Shown piece by piece: positions 1 through 9,200 of a DNA stretch of 43,393 nucleotides. A program made the position numbers and the translations under genes. Each line of letters starts with the position of its first letter. Within the stretch, counting starts at the first letter, position 1. The notes under the pieces are model-generated. The model had not been told where the DNA came from. It did not search any database and saw only the letters and a list, made by a program, of their open reading frames with translations. This stretch comes from Pseudomonadota bacterium. Lineage in GTDB: Bacteria > Myxococcota_A > Polyangia > Haliangiales > Haliangiaceae. Location of the stretch: positions 1 through 43,393 of the forward strand of contig JAKSDA010000468.1 of assembly GCA_022360315.1 (NCBI GenBank), given 5' to 3'.

Positions 1-141
1 ACCGAGCCAGAGCGACGAGGCGCGCCGCCAGTGGGTGGGCGAGGAGTGGAGAATACTGGCTGTATTTGACCGACGAGCAAGCCCGCTGGCGGTGATGGAT
101 CGGCGCTCTGGCGACGCGGAGAGTTTTTGGACCGGCTCTTA
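1..141. mobile_element. Right part of a small IS5-like inverted-repeat element (MITE-like)
   Basis: Positions 1-116 match 43278-43393 without gaps and with four mismatches (at 38, 57, 58 and 60). This copy runs on to 123-138, which is the exact reverse complement of GAGCCGGTCCAAAAAC at 43257-43272. It is followed by TTA (139-141), the same trinucleotide that precedes the right-hand copy. Joining the two partial copies gives an element of about 159 bp with 16-bp terminal inverted repeats and a TNA-type target duplication. These properties resemble the IS1031/IS427-type groups of the IS5 family. It is too short for a transposase; one frame reads YLTDEQARWR then stop, faintly like the start of an IS5 transposase. 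The left terminus lies outside the window. Confidence 0.6.
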
Positions 142-746
142 CTTGCGGGGGGCATCCTTACCTCGTACCTCCCGGTTCCAGGCGCGCAGTGCCTCGCCTT
201 GCCTCGCCATAGCCAACGTGGCCGCCATTTGACCAGGTTCTGCGCAGATTCTGCCGAAAAGCCGAAACTTCGCGCAGCCCGGTGCGGCCGGCTCTCACAT
301 GTCAACAGAAACACTCTTATCCGCCAAGCAGCAGGAATAGAGACTCTTCATCACAAGAAACAGTATATTATAATATCGCTCGATCCTTGACTTGTTAGCC
401 AGTTTCCGCCCCGCAAACTCCTGTATTCCGCGGAAATGGACCGGGCACTGCTCGGCACGCAGAGCTGGGCGTTGGCTGCTGACCGCGACGACGGATCATA
501 TCAGCCCACGAGTAGAGTCTCGAGAATGAGTCTGGCACCGACTCTATACAGGTGCGGGTTGCCCAGCCGGCGGTCTTGGCGGACGCTCGTCTCGAGCGTC
601 CCGGCGCCGCTAAACCGACATTCATTCGCGAGTAGCTCTAACCCAACCACGTTGGGTAATTCCGAATCAAAAGCTCCAGCGTTATCAAAACTCGATGACT
701 CGCACGAGCATCTGTTGTTGTCAGGATGCATTGCTGCCAAGAAAGC

Positions 747-960
747 ACCGGTTCCAGGAATCGCCGTTTCCAGGACCATTGTCGCCGAGAAAAACGGCTC
801 CAGGAACCATCGTTCCACGGAACCGTGGTTTCCACAGAACCGCGGTTTCCACAGAACTGTGGTTTTTTTCTACAGAACCGTCGTTTTTCCGCGGAAAAGT
901 TGCTTTCCGCAGAACCGTGGTTTCCACAGAACCGCGGTTTCCACAGAACCGCTGCCTCCA
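747..960. repeat. 17-bp palindromic tandem repeat array
   Basis: The core unit is AACCGYGGTTTCCACAG (17 bp). Exact or near-exact copies start at 821, 838, 913 and 930. Variant copies start at 855 and 876, and diverged units with TTCCAGGA cores occupy 747-820. The units interlock as hairpins. CCACGG-AA-CCGTGG (815-828) and CCACAG-AA-CTGTGG (849-862) are both perfect although their bases differ. TTTTCCGCGGAAAA (885-898) is a perfect palindrome. Open frames across the array on both strands are low-complexity. The role is unknown: it could be a protein-binding array, a structured leader RNA, or a non-functional repeat expansion. Confidence 0.75.
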
Positions 961-1523
961 GGGGAATGGGTACACAAAGCGGTGCACTTCCCAAGTGAAT
1001 ATTGTTTGTTTCATACCACTGCCTCCTTGTTTGCACCGCGGGGCTCACAAATTTGGACCATTGTGCATCTACTTGCTCACCAATCACGTTATTGCAACGT
1101 GCATCACTCAACTCCCTATACACCGACGAAATGAATGGATTGCGGGGCGACAAACGTTGAGACCTACATACCCCTACAATGCTTCACGGGCACTATTTTG
1201 TCCCGACCTCGAAAACGCAACTTAAGGTAACAGCCATTCTCAGTAGCGATAAACAGGGAATCATTGCTGGACAGTAACAGTGAAATACATTAGGCTACAA
1301 AGAATGCCAGAAAGCGCATGGGGATTCGCTGGCCAATGTGTGGCAGAAATTGGTAGTAATGCGATGCGCACAAACCGCCAAAAAATCAGTTGTTAAACCG
1401 TATGGCACTGCAAAGCCCTCGCGGCAAGATCTGAGGAGTGAAGGTGGACGTGAGCGCCCACACCTGCGGATGCGCCAATGGAGAGCAAGCGGCGAGTGCG
1501 CGATGGTCGTTCCACGGACAAGG

Positions 1524-1529
1524 AAGGAG
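1524..1529 (+). promoter_or_regulatory. Ribosome binding site fixing the first PKS start
   Basis: AAGGAG sits 7 nt before the GTG at 1537, which places the KS beta-strand (AIVGIG) at residue 4. An upstream in-frame GTG at 1444 also has a purine-rich stretch (GAGGAG, 1433-1438), so a 31-residue longer protein cannot be excluded. Confidence 0.55.
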
Positions 1530-1536
1530 TCATATC

Positions 1537-3669
1537 GTGTCTGTTATCGCAATCGTAGGGATCGGCCTTCGGGTACCGGGATCATCCTGGACCGGAGAGT
1601 TTTGGGAGAATTTGGCGGCGGGCCGTCAGATTCGCGACTCGGGGGACCCACTGGGGGTGACCTACACAAAATGGGGAGGCTTTGACTGGCGTGCATTCAA
1701 GGTCTCCCCGGTCGAAGCACAGTACATCGATCCACAGACACGCCTGCTCATGGAGTTGGCCTGGGAGGCCACTGAAGACGCGGGACTGAGTCCAGAGCAG
1801 CTCGGCGGTGAGCGCTGCGGGGTCTACGTTGGTCTCAACAGCCATGAATTCCTCCAGGTATTCGACCGCAGCGGTCTCCAACATACCGGCTACTCACTTT
1901 TGGGAATGGCGCCCGCTCTGGCCGCCAATCGCATCTCCTATACGTTCGACCTGCGCGGACCTAGCAAGACGCTCAACGTGGGATGTGCATCTTCGCTGTT
2001 CGCCCTGCACGAGGCGTGCGGAGCTCTCGAGTACGGCGACGTGACAACCGCGGTGGTGGGAGCGGTAGAGCTGCCCATGTACGAAGATCGCAGCGATATA
2101 CTCGCCGAACTGGGTATGATCTCGCCAACCGGTCAGTGCCGCAGTCTGGACCGCGACGCCGACGGTTACGTGCGGGCGCACGGTGGCGTGGCCATGGTGC
2201 TCAAACGCCTCACCGACGTGGGACCGGGCGAGCGTGTCTATGCCGTGATCCGTGGCAGCGGGGTGAGCCATAACGGACGCAACGAGTGGATTTTCGCGCC
2301 CAGCGCAGAAGGCCAGGCCGACGCCCTCCGGCGCGCCTGTGGCCGTGCCGGGGTGGCTGCACATGAGCTCGAATACGTGGAGATGCATGGCGCCGCGCTG
2401 CCCAAGGGCGATCTCGAAGAGTCCCGGGCCCTGTCGATGACGTGGGCCGAAACCGGACGTCGCCAGCCCTGCCGGCTCGGCTCGGTATCCAACAGCATCG
2501 GCTACCTCGGCGCGGCGGGGGGCATGGCGGCGGCAGCGAAACTCGCGCTGTCCATTCACCACCGCACCTTCGTACCCACGGTGGCGATCGAGGCGCCAAA
2601 TCCCGCGATCCCGTTTGACCGATGGGGGCTGACGATTCAACGCACGCTGGAGTCCTGGCCCGAATCCGACGTCGATCGCCTCGGCGCGGTGATGGTTACC
2701 TCGCTGGGCGGTGCCAACGCAGCGCTGGTGATGAGCGGTGCGCCACCTCGCAGCTGTGGACTTTCGGTCGATGATCCCGACACCCAGCTGCTAGTGCCCA
2801 TTTCGGCGCACAACGACGCAAGCCTTCGCGCTCGCATAGAGCAACTTCGACAGCTCGCGCATTTGTCATCGGCGCCGCCGCTCGCCGAAGTGGCCCATAC
2901 GCTGATCCATCACCGCAGTCACCGGGCCCGACGCTGTGCAGTGCTGGCAAGCACGTACACCGAGCTCAACGCCGCATTGAGTTCGGTTGCCGAGTCTCCC
3001 AATGACACGCTGCGCTTTTCTCCCGCGCTCGACGTGGCGTCTCTACCCACCGCACTGTGTGAGCGCGCGGAGCGTTACCTGGCTGGACAAGACCCCTCTG
3101 TGGCGCCGTCGATGGAGACCCCCATACGCCCATGCGTCAGCCTTCCGCCCTATCCCTTTGATCGCCGGCGTTTGTGGCCCAAGGACCTGACGCCGCCGGA
3201 GGGCCGAAAACCACTGGAAAGCCGACCCGTTCGCCTGACCGAGCAATACTGGCCGGCCCAACTCGCCGCAGCAGCCACACCATCCCAACCTGTGCAGTTC
3301 GATCAAGTGATCGCCAGAGTAACCGATGGCGTGCGACTGATCCTCGAGCTTCCGGCCGATACTCCCTCGCTCCTCGAGCAGAGTTTTGTCGAATTGGGCT
3401 TTGACTCGATGTCCTTGTTCCGCCTGAGAAACTGGCTCGAGGACGAGCTCGGTCTGTCCGTGCCGATCCCCCTTTTCTTCGAGGCACCGCGCATCGAGCT
3501 ATTCGCCCACAGGCTGCTGCAAGGCGAGGAAAGGCTCAAAAGCGACGATGCCCCGGTTTCCTCGCCACCGAGAGAATCCCTCGCCGTCTCATACCTCACC
3601 GAAGAGGAGGCGGAAGAGCGTCTTCTCGAAAAGCTGGCCACGCTGGACGAGATAGCCAACCACGGGTGA
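1537..3669 (+). CDS. AT-less PKS protein KS-ACP with altered KS catalytic site
   Basis: 710 aa from a GTG start. Domains: ketosynthase (about 1-420), a KS-AT linker joined directly to a post-AT linker (ends in PPYPFDRRRLW), and an ACP with the phosphopantetheine Ser624 in LGFDS. There is no acyltransferase. In the KS, the nucleophile Cys150 (GCASS) and His284 (MHGAAL, in place of HGTGT) remain. The NIGH histidine is Tyr323 (NSIGY), and about 25 residues are missing before the DPQ motif. In KS families the NIGH His supports malonyl decarboxylation, so this KS is probably non-elongating and may move a starter acyl group onto its ACP. The acidic, helical C-terminus (LTEEEAEERL) resembles a docking tail, and the next PKS (6196) begins with a suitable N-terminal helix. 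The protein is likely the entry point of the line. An alternative is elongation with an AT acting in trans. Confidence 0.85.
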   Translation: MSVIAIVGIGLRVPGSSWTGEFWENLAAGRQIRDSGDPLGVTYTKWGGFDWRAFKVSPVEAQYIDPQTRLLMELAWEATEDAGLSPEQLGGERCGVYVGLNSHEFLQVFDRSGLQHTGYSLLGMAPALAANRISYTFDLRGPSKTLNVGCASSLFALHEACGALEYGDVTTAVVGAVELPMYEDRSDILAELGMISPTGQCRSLDRDADGYVRAHGGVAMVLKRLTDVGPGERVYAVIRGSGVSHNGRNEWIFAPSAEGQADALRRACGRAGVAAHELEYVEMHGAALPKGDLEESRALSMTWAETGRRQPCRLGSVSNSIGYLGAAGGMAAAAKLALSIHHRTFVPTVAIEAPNPAIPFDRWGLTIQRTLESWPESDVDRLGAVMVTSLGGANAALVMSGAPPRSCGLSVDDPDTQLLVPISAHNDASLRARIEQLRQLAHLSSAPPLAEVAHTLIHHRSHRARRCAVLASTYTELNAALSSVAESPNDTLRFSPALDVASLPTALCERAERYLAGQDPSVAPSMETPIRPCVSLPPYPFDRRRLWPKDLTPPEGRKPLESRPVRLTEQYWPAQLAAAATPSQPVQFDQVIARVTDGVRLILELPADTPSLLEQSFVELGFDSMSLFRLRNWLEDELGLSVPIPLFFEAPRIELFAHRLLQGEERLKSDDAPVSSPPRESLAVSYLTEEEAEERLLEKLATLDEIANHG

Positions 3670-4103
3670 CTCGACTCGCGTCCCCGAACCTCAGATATGT
3701 CAATACTCCAAGACATATCCTCAGTTGCAAAAATTCATGTGACCCCCAAAAACATATAGACAAGTTTGCAATATACGCTATTTTTGGTCTACTGACTTCG
3801 GCTTGAACGAGCACGCTGTTCAGCAGATTCGTGGTGTTTGGATTGGTATCATATCTCCGAGTAATCGGCATTGCCCTTAAACCGGACAATAGGCCAATTA
3901 ATCGCAGCGGTACATCGTCGTGCTGGATCTGGCTATTACCGCATTAGACTCAACTGCCCGGCCTGCGTCTGCGGCCGCATTGCATTGGCAGCTGTCAGTT
4001 TACTGGGCACCATCTCACTGCCTGTGGAAGGCCCAGTGGTACCGAAATTGCTCATTACAACCTCACTCCCACGAGTGAACAACGCCACCCCGAAAGGATT
4101 CAC
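3670..4103. other. AT-rich intergenic region
   Basis: 434 bp between the first PKS gene and the radical SAM gene, with no credible gene; the 95-codon frame at 3871-4158 has no recognisable content. The part at 3720-3800 is strongly AT-rich. It contains TTGCAA (3766-3771) and TCTACT (3788-3793) at 16-bp spacing, a weak sigma70-like match. A separate promoter for the radical SAM gene and the downstream PKS genes is plausible. No convincing terminator hairpin with a T-tract is visible. Confidence 0.4.
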
Positions 4104-5990
4104 ATGGAATTACCGCGTCGCAAAGGCCAAGATGCTTTACTCCCCGATGGTGAAATGATTCGCGCCATGGTGTCTCTCGCCGAGCGAGCCGACCTGCACG
4201 ATCTGCGTATCGGAATCGTTTATGCGTTTGACCGCCGCGCCTACATGATGCCCTATCTATTCGCCCACAATACGGTCGTCCCGTTATCGGTTCGCATGGT
4301 ATGCGGCGCCCTTTATGCCAGCGGTTTTAAGCATCAGCGCATCATTCTTCAACAGTGGACACCGAACTTCAAACCGAGCAAAGCCATACTCGATGGCCGC
4401 CCGCTCGATATGCTGCTCATCTCGGCCATGCAGGTTCACGGTGAGTCGGCCTACCAGCTCATTCGAGAAGCCCACACCATGGGGCCCAACCGGCCACTGA
4501 TTCTGGCCGGCGGTCCCAAGGCGATTTACGAGCCGACCGACTTACTGGAAATGGGCCCCCGACCAGGCATCGGCGCCGACTGTGTAGTAACCGGCGAAGC
4601 GTACGTGCTCCTGCGCCTAATAGAGGTCTTGTCCCGCTACTTCAAACCCGGCACCTCGGCGTTGGACGCGTTCGAGACAGCGCGAAAAAATGGCGATCTG
4701 GAAGAGGTGCTCGGCCTGGTCTACATGGCTCCCGATTCCGCATCCAGCAAGCCATACGCGCTCAACACCGGCGTCCAGAGATTGGTGCGCGATCTCGACG
4801 AATGCCCCATGCCGGTTGTCGGTTACAGCCTGCTCGAACCCAAGCATCGCCGTGAAACGCTTTCCGCCGGCCCGCTTCCGGCCAAGAAAGTGGGCAAGAT
4901 GGCGCCGGTCGGTACGGTCGTGTCGACCCAGGGGTGCAGGTTCAACTGCAACTATTGCCCGATCCCCGCGTACAACCAGCGGACCTGGCGACACAAGAGT
5001 CCACAGCGGCTCGCCGATGAACTGGCCTACCTTTACGAGAACTTCGGGATCGCGGATTTCTTCGGCACCGACGATAACTTCTTCAACAAGCGCCAGACGG
5101 TGATCGAACTCATGACCGCCACCGCGAACCGGAAGCTATCCGACGGCTCGATGCTGGGCGAACGCATCCGGTTCTATACCGAAGCCACTGAGTACGATGT
5201 ATTCAAGAACATCGATATATTGCCGCTATGCAAGCGCGGCGGGCTGAGCGCAATCTGGTTCGGCATCGAAGACATCACCGCAACGTTGGTCAACAAAGGC
5301 CAAACCATAGGCAAGACGGAGGCACTCTTCCGTGAGATGCACAAGGCCGGCATCGCGCCAGCAGCCATGATGATTCATAGCGACGATCAACCGCTGCGCT
5401 CACCCAAGGGCGACCTCACCGGCCTGCTCAACCAGGCCAAATATATGTTTGATCATGGAGCGTGGTACTATCAGTGCACGTACCTGCAGCCGGCGGTTGG
5501 AACTCGCTCGTACGAGGACATGAAAAAGGAAGGGATGTTGTTCAAATCGGTCGATGGCGTGGACATACCGGCGGCCTACTACGATGGCAGTCGCGTCATC
5601 TCGTCGAAGAGCAAAGAACCGTGGAAGCGCCAGTTGGAAGTCATCTACGCATACGCTGCATTCTACAATCCGCTAAACACCCTGCGGGTGATCAAGGACT
5701 GGCGAAAGTCACCTCATTCGAGCTTCCGATTGCTTCTCCAGATCCTCGGACAGGTGGGCCTGATTCATTCCGCGCCCAAACTGTGGCAATGGTCGCGCAA
5801 GCTGAAAAGGGGTCGGATCGAGCGCATGCCCACCAAGACTCGGGCACGGATCCCGATGATCGATGTGCTTACCCGCGAAGAGGTGTTCTGGGCCGATGAG
5901 CGACTGCCCTCGCCGGTGTCCCCGGCGTCACAGCCTCACGCGAACCGCCGGGCCACGGAATCGATCAGCTTAAACGTGCTGCCTTCCTAG
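4104..5990 (+). CDS. Cobalamin-binding-type radical SAM enzyme
   Basis: 628 aa. The N-terminal about 220 residues look like a Rossmann-type B12-binding domain (LLISAMQVHG, then ILAGGP and GEAYVLLRLIEVL) without the DxHxxG motif, as in class B radical SAM methylases and BchE-like proteins. The radical SAM core carries the CxxxCxxC cluster motif with Cys278, Cys282 and Cys285. A basic C-terminal region follows. Family members use SAM and cobalamin to methylate unactivated carbon or phosphorus, or to rearrange carbon skeletons. Here the substrate would be an assembly-line intermediate or the released product, for example at the pyrrole, the thiazoline or the chain, but nothing in the sequence decides this. 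The start is supported by AAAGGA 6 nt upstream. A non-methylating role is possible. It stands between two PKS genes on the same strand. Confidence 0.85.
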   Translation: MELPRRKGQDALLPDGEMIRAMVSLAERADLHDLRIGIVYAFDRRAYMMPYLFAHNTVVPLSVRMVCGALYASGFKHQRIILQQWTPNFKPSKAILDGRPLDMLLISAMQVHGESAYQLIREAHTMGPNRPLILAGGPKAIYEPTDLLEMGPRPGIGADCVVTGEAYVLLRLIEVLSRYFKPGTSALDAFETARKNGDLEEVLGLVYMAPDSASSKPYALNTGVQRLVRDLDECPMPVVGYSLLEPKHRRETLSAGPLPAKKVGKMAPVGTVVSTQGCRFNCNYCPIPAYNQRTWRHKSPQRLADELAYLYENFGIADFFGTDDNFFNKRQTVIELMTATANRKLSDGSMLGERIRFYTEATEYDVFKNIDILPLCKRGGLSAIWFGIEDITATLVNKGQTIGKTEALFREMHKAGIAPAAMMIHSDDQPLRSPKGDLTGLLNQAKYMFDHGAWYYQCTYLQPAVGTRSYEDMKKEGMLFKSVDGVDIPAAYYDGSRVISSKSKEPWKRQLEVIYAYAAFYNPLNTLRVIKDWRKSPHSSFRLLLQILGQVGLIHSAPKLWQWSRKLKRGRIERMPTKTRARIPMIDVLTREEVFWADERLPSPVSPASQPHANRRATESISLNVLPS

Positions 5991-6125
5991 CCTGTTCGAG
6001 TACTCCGCTGGTGGCTGGAATCCAGAATACTGGCTGACTAGAGGGTCGGCGACAGCACATGAGTCGCACGCCCGCAACGGAGTACGGGTCGGAATATGTC
6101 ATCCCGATTCACAAGGAGTAGTGAT

Positions 6126-6203
6126 TTGTTCGCAATCGCAAAAGTAGGGATCCGCCCGGGGGTAGCAAGGTCCCGGGCAGAAGAGGCCGCCAGACATGGA
6201 TGA
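6126..6203 (+). CDS. Possible 25-codon leader ORF
   Basis: A TTG start lies 7 nt after a strong AAGGAG (6113-6118), and the frame ends in a TGA overlapping the first codons of the next PKS gene. The AAGGAG is too far away to serve the PKS ATG at 6196, and in-frame stops at 6145 and 6160 block any longer PKS start. It may be a translationally coupled leader peptide or chance. No similarity is recognised. Confidence 0.2.
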   Translation: MFAIAKVGIRPGVARSRAEEAARHG

Positions 6204-9200
6204 TACGCAACCCACAGAATCCCTATCGCCATTGAAGCGGGCACTGCTCGCCATCGAAGGGCTGGAGGCTCGTCTGCGCAGCTACCAGCGGGATGCCAGA
6301 GCACCCATCGCCATTGTCGGCGTGGGGTGCCGCTGGCCCGGCGGTGTGGACAGTCTGGATGCATTCACACGGATTGCCGGGCGCGGAGACGCAATTCTGA
6401 GCCCCCTGCCTGTCGAGCGCTTTGCCGCCCATCCGCTGGTGGACCTCGAAGACTTTCGCGCTTCGGACCACGCCGCAGAGCGTGGTGGATTTCTGTCCCG
6501 CGAGGAAATCGAGGGCTTTGACGCGGGTTTCTTTCGCATCACGCCCCGTGAGGCCCAGCGCATGGATCCTCAGCAGCGCCTCTTTCTACGCGTGGCGTGG
6601 GAAGCCATGGAGCATGCGGGCATCGATCCATTCTCGCTGCGGGGCAGTCGGACCGATGTCTACGTGGGTGTGCATGGGCGCGACTATGCCCAGCTCGGTC
6701 GCCAGCTCGACGACAAGGTCTCGGTGCACTACTCACCCGGGGTCGATACCAGCTACATCGCTGCCCGGTTGAGCCATTTCCTCGATCTGAGGGGTCCGGC
6801 CCTGGCCATTGATACCGCGTGTTCTTCCTCGCTGGTGGCGGTGCACCTGGCCTGCCGCAGCCTCCGATCAGGCAATGCCGAGTTGGCCCTCGCGGGTGGG
6901 ATCAAGCTGGTTCTCGCGCCAGAAATCGGCATGTTTCTGCGCCAGACTGGCGCCATGTCGCCGACTGGGCGCTGCAGTCCCTTCGATGCAAACGCCGACG
7001 GCATGGTGCAAGGAGAAGGGTGCGGCGTGGTCGTGCTCAAGCGCCTGGCCGACGCCCAGCGGGACGGCGACCCGATCATGGCGGTACTTCGCGGCAGCGC
7101 TGTCAATCATGACGGCACAGGGGGCGGGCTCACTGTGCCCAATCCGCAAGCCCAGACCAGTTTGATCAGAGATGCGCTGGCCGACGCGGACTTGGATCCG
7201 TCCTCTATCGCGTATCTCGAGGCCCATGGTACGGGCACGAAGGTCGGTGATCCGATCGAACTTCGCGCTATCGCGCGCGCGTACTGCCAGGGCCGCCGCG
7301 CCGACAACCCGCTCTTGGTGGGCTCGATCAAGGCGTGCATCGGCCACACCGAGTCGGCGGCCGGGATTGCGGGACTGATCCAGGCCATCTCGATCCTCCG
7401 CGGGGGCACCGTACCTCCTGCCCCGAGCTTTGCGCAACCCAGCCCCGAGCTCGGCAAGGAGGCCAGCCTGGTCCGCATCGCTCGTGATGGAGCCCAGCTT
7501 GCCAGGAGCAGTGAGCCATGGCGGGCCGGGGTCAGCTCGTTCGGGATGAGCGGGGTCAACGCCCATGTGGTGCTCGAGGCCGCTCCTGAGTCGGCCCACG
7601 CCGACCGGGACCGCACCGAGTCGGGTTCGAAGGATTCTGGTCCCCAGCTTGTGATGCTGTCGGCTGCCAGTGCCGAAGCAATCGAGGCGATGGCCCACCG
7701 CCTGAGCGAGATCGTCACGGCGCAGGCCGACGAGACCCCGCTCGACAATATGGCGTACACGCTTTCGTGCCACCGAGCTCGCCACCGCTATCGGGCGGCA
7801 CTGGTCGCATCGAGTCACGACGAGTTCGTCGACGGGTTATCGCGGCTGCTGGACGGGCGCGGCTCGCCTCGGCTGGCGCGCGGGGAGAGCCAGACATCGC
7901 CCGCGGTAGGCCCGGTTTTTGTCTTTTCCGGGCAGGGGTCCCAGTGGGTTGGAATGGGTCGCGAGCTGGCTGCCGCGGAACCCGCGTTCGCGGCCGCGCT
8001 CACCGAGATCGACACCCGGCTGCAACGACTGGCCGGCTGGTCACTCGCTGAGGTCCTCGGACCGAAGGTGCCCGACACCGCGCTCGACGACACGGCGCGA
8101 GCGCAGCCGGCTATCTTCGCCATCCAGGTGGCTCTCGCGGCGCTGTACCGGGCGCACAACGTCGAGCCGGCCGCAGTGGTGGGACATAGCGTGGGCGAGA
8201 TCGCGGCGGCGCATGTGGCCGGGATCTACGAGCTCGAAGAAGCGCTCGCGCTGGTTGTGCGTCGCGGCGAGCTCATGAGTCAAACCCGGGGTCAGGGATA
8301 CATGGCGGCTGTTCGTGCCGCGCCCGCGGCCATCGAGGACTTGCTCGAGCAAGCCGGGACCGAAGTGTCCATCGCGGCCACCAATACCCCTGATAGTTGC
8401 GTGTTGTCCGGAGCAACTGCTGCCCTCGATGCGCTTCTCGATCGGGTGAAGGCGCGGGAATTCTCGGTGCAACGGCTGCGAGTGGACTACGCCTTTCACA
8501 GTCATCAGATGGATGCGCTGGTCGAGCCCATGGGTAACCTCGTCAAGGCCCTACGGGCCCGGGAGCCGCGTTGTGCAGTACTGTCGACCGTACTCGGCGA
8601 GGCCATCACCGGACCGGCGCAGCTCGATAGCGCCTACTGGCAGCAGAATCTCCGCGGGCGTGTCCGCTTCGCCGAGGCGATCGAAGCCGCGCTCGCTCGG
8701 GGCCATCGTTGCTTTGTCGAGGTTGCACCCCATGCCGCGCTGGCTGCCGATATTCGGTCGATGCTGGCCGATGCGACCGGCAACGGCCGCGTCGTCGTTG
8801 CGCAGCGGCGCAAGCAGCCGCAGCAGATCGCCTTCCTGGCATCGCTCGGGGAGCTCTTCTGCGCCGGTGTCGAGGTCGATCTATCGCCGCGGTGGACCTC
8901 GGCAACCCGGGTCGAACTGCCCGCATATCCGTGGCAGCTCGAACGCTTCTGGCTGCCCACGACCACCGGGCGAGCACGGGCCGTGGGCCATTTAACCGCC
9001 CGCTCTGGCCACCCGTGGCTCGGCCCTGCGATCCGCCCTTCGTTCGCGCCGAACACCCGTCTGTGGCAGGTCGAACTCGCTGCCGAGCCAGACACGCCAC
9101 TCGCCGATCACCGGATCGGCGGGCAGGCAGTGTGCCCGGCGGCTGTCTACCTCGAAGGAGCGATCCATGCCGGACTGGAGGCGGGACTTGCCGTGCCGCT

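Larger units (their letters stand above)
142..1536. other. Gene-free left flank / cluster leader
   Basis: About 1.4 kb without a credible gene. Open frames here show no recognisable domain; the 232-codon frame at 436-1134 and the antisense frame at 638-1153 run through the tandem array and are its by-product. Base composition is clearly more AT-rich than in the genes, especially at 340-385 and 1200-1340. A weak sigma70-like pair can be seen (TTGCTG at 1264-1269, TACATT at 1286-1291), but the match is too poor to call a promoter. The promoter of the first PKS gene is expected in this stretch. Confidence 0.6.

Noticed and set aside
436..1153. Open frames of up to 232 codons on both strands in the left flank
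   Set aside because: They run through the palindromic tandem array, are low-complexity, and contain no recognisable domain or good start signal.
1264..1291. Sigma70-like promoter upstream of the first PKS gene
   Set aside because: Only four of six bases match in each box; in AT-rich sequence such pairs arise by chance.
1338..1685. 115-codon frame overlapping the first PKS start
   Set aside because: No domain; it overlaps the ribosome binding site and the first KS strand of the real gene in another frame.
3871..4158. 95-codon frame before the radical SAM gene
   Set aside because: Overlaps the radical SAM start in another frame, has no domain, and its composition is that of an intergenic region.
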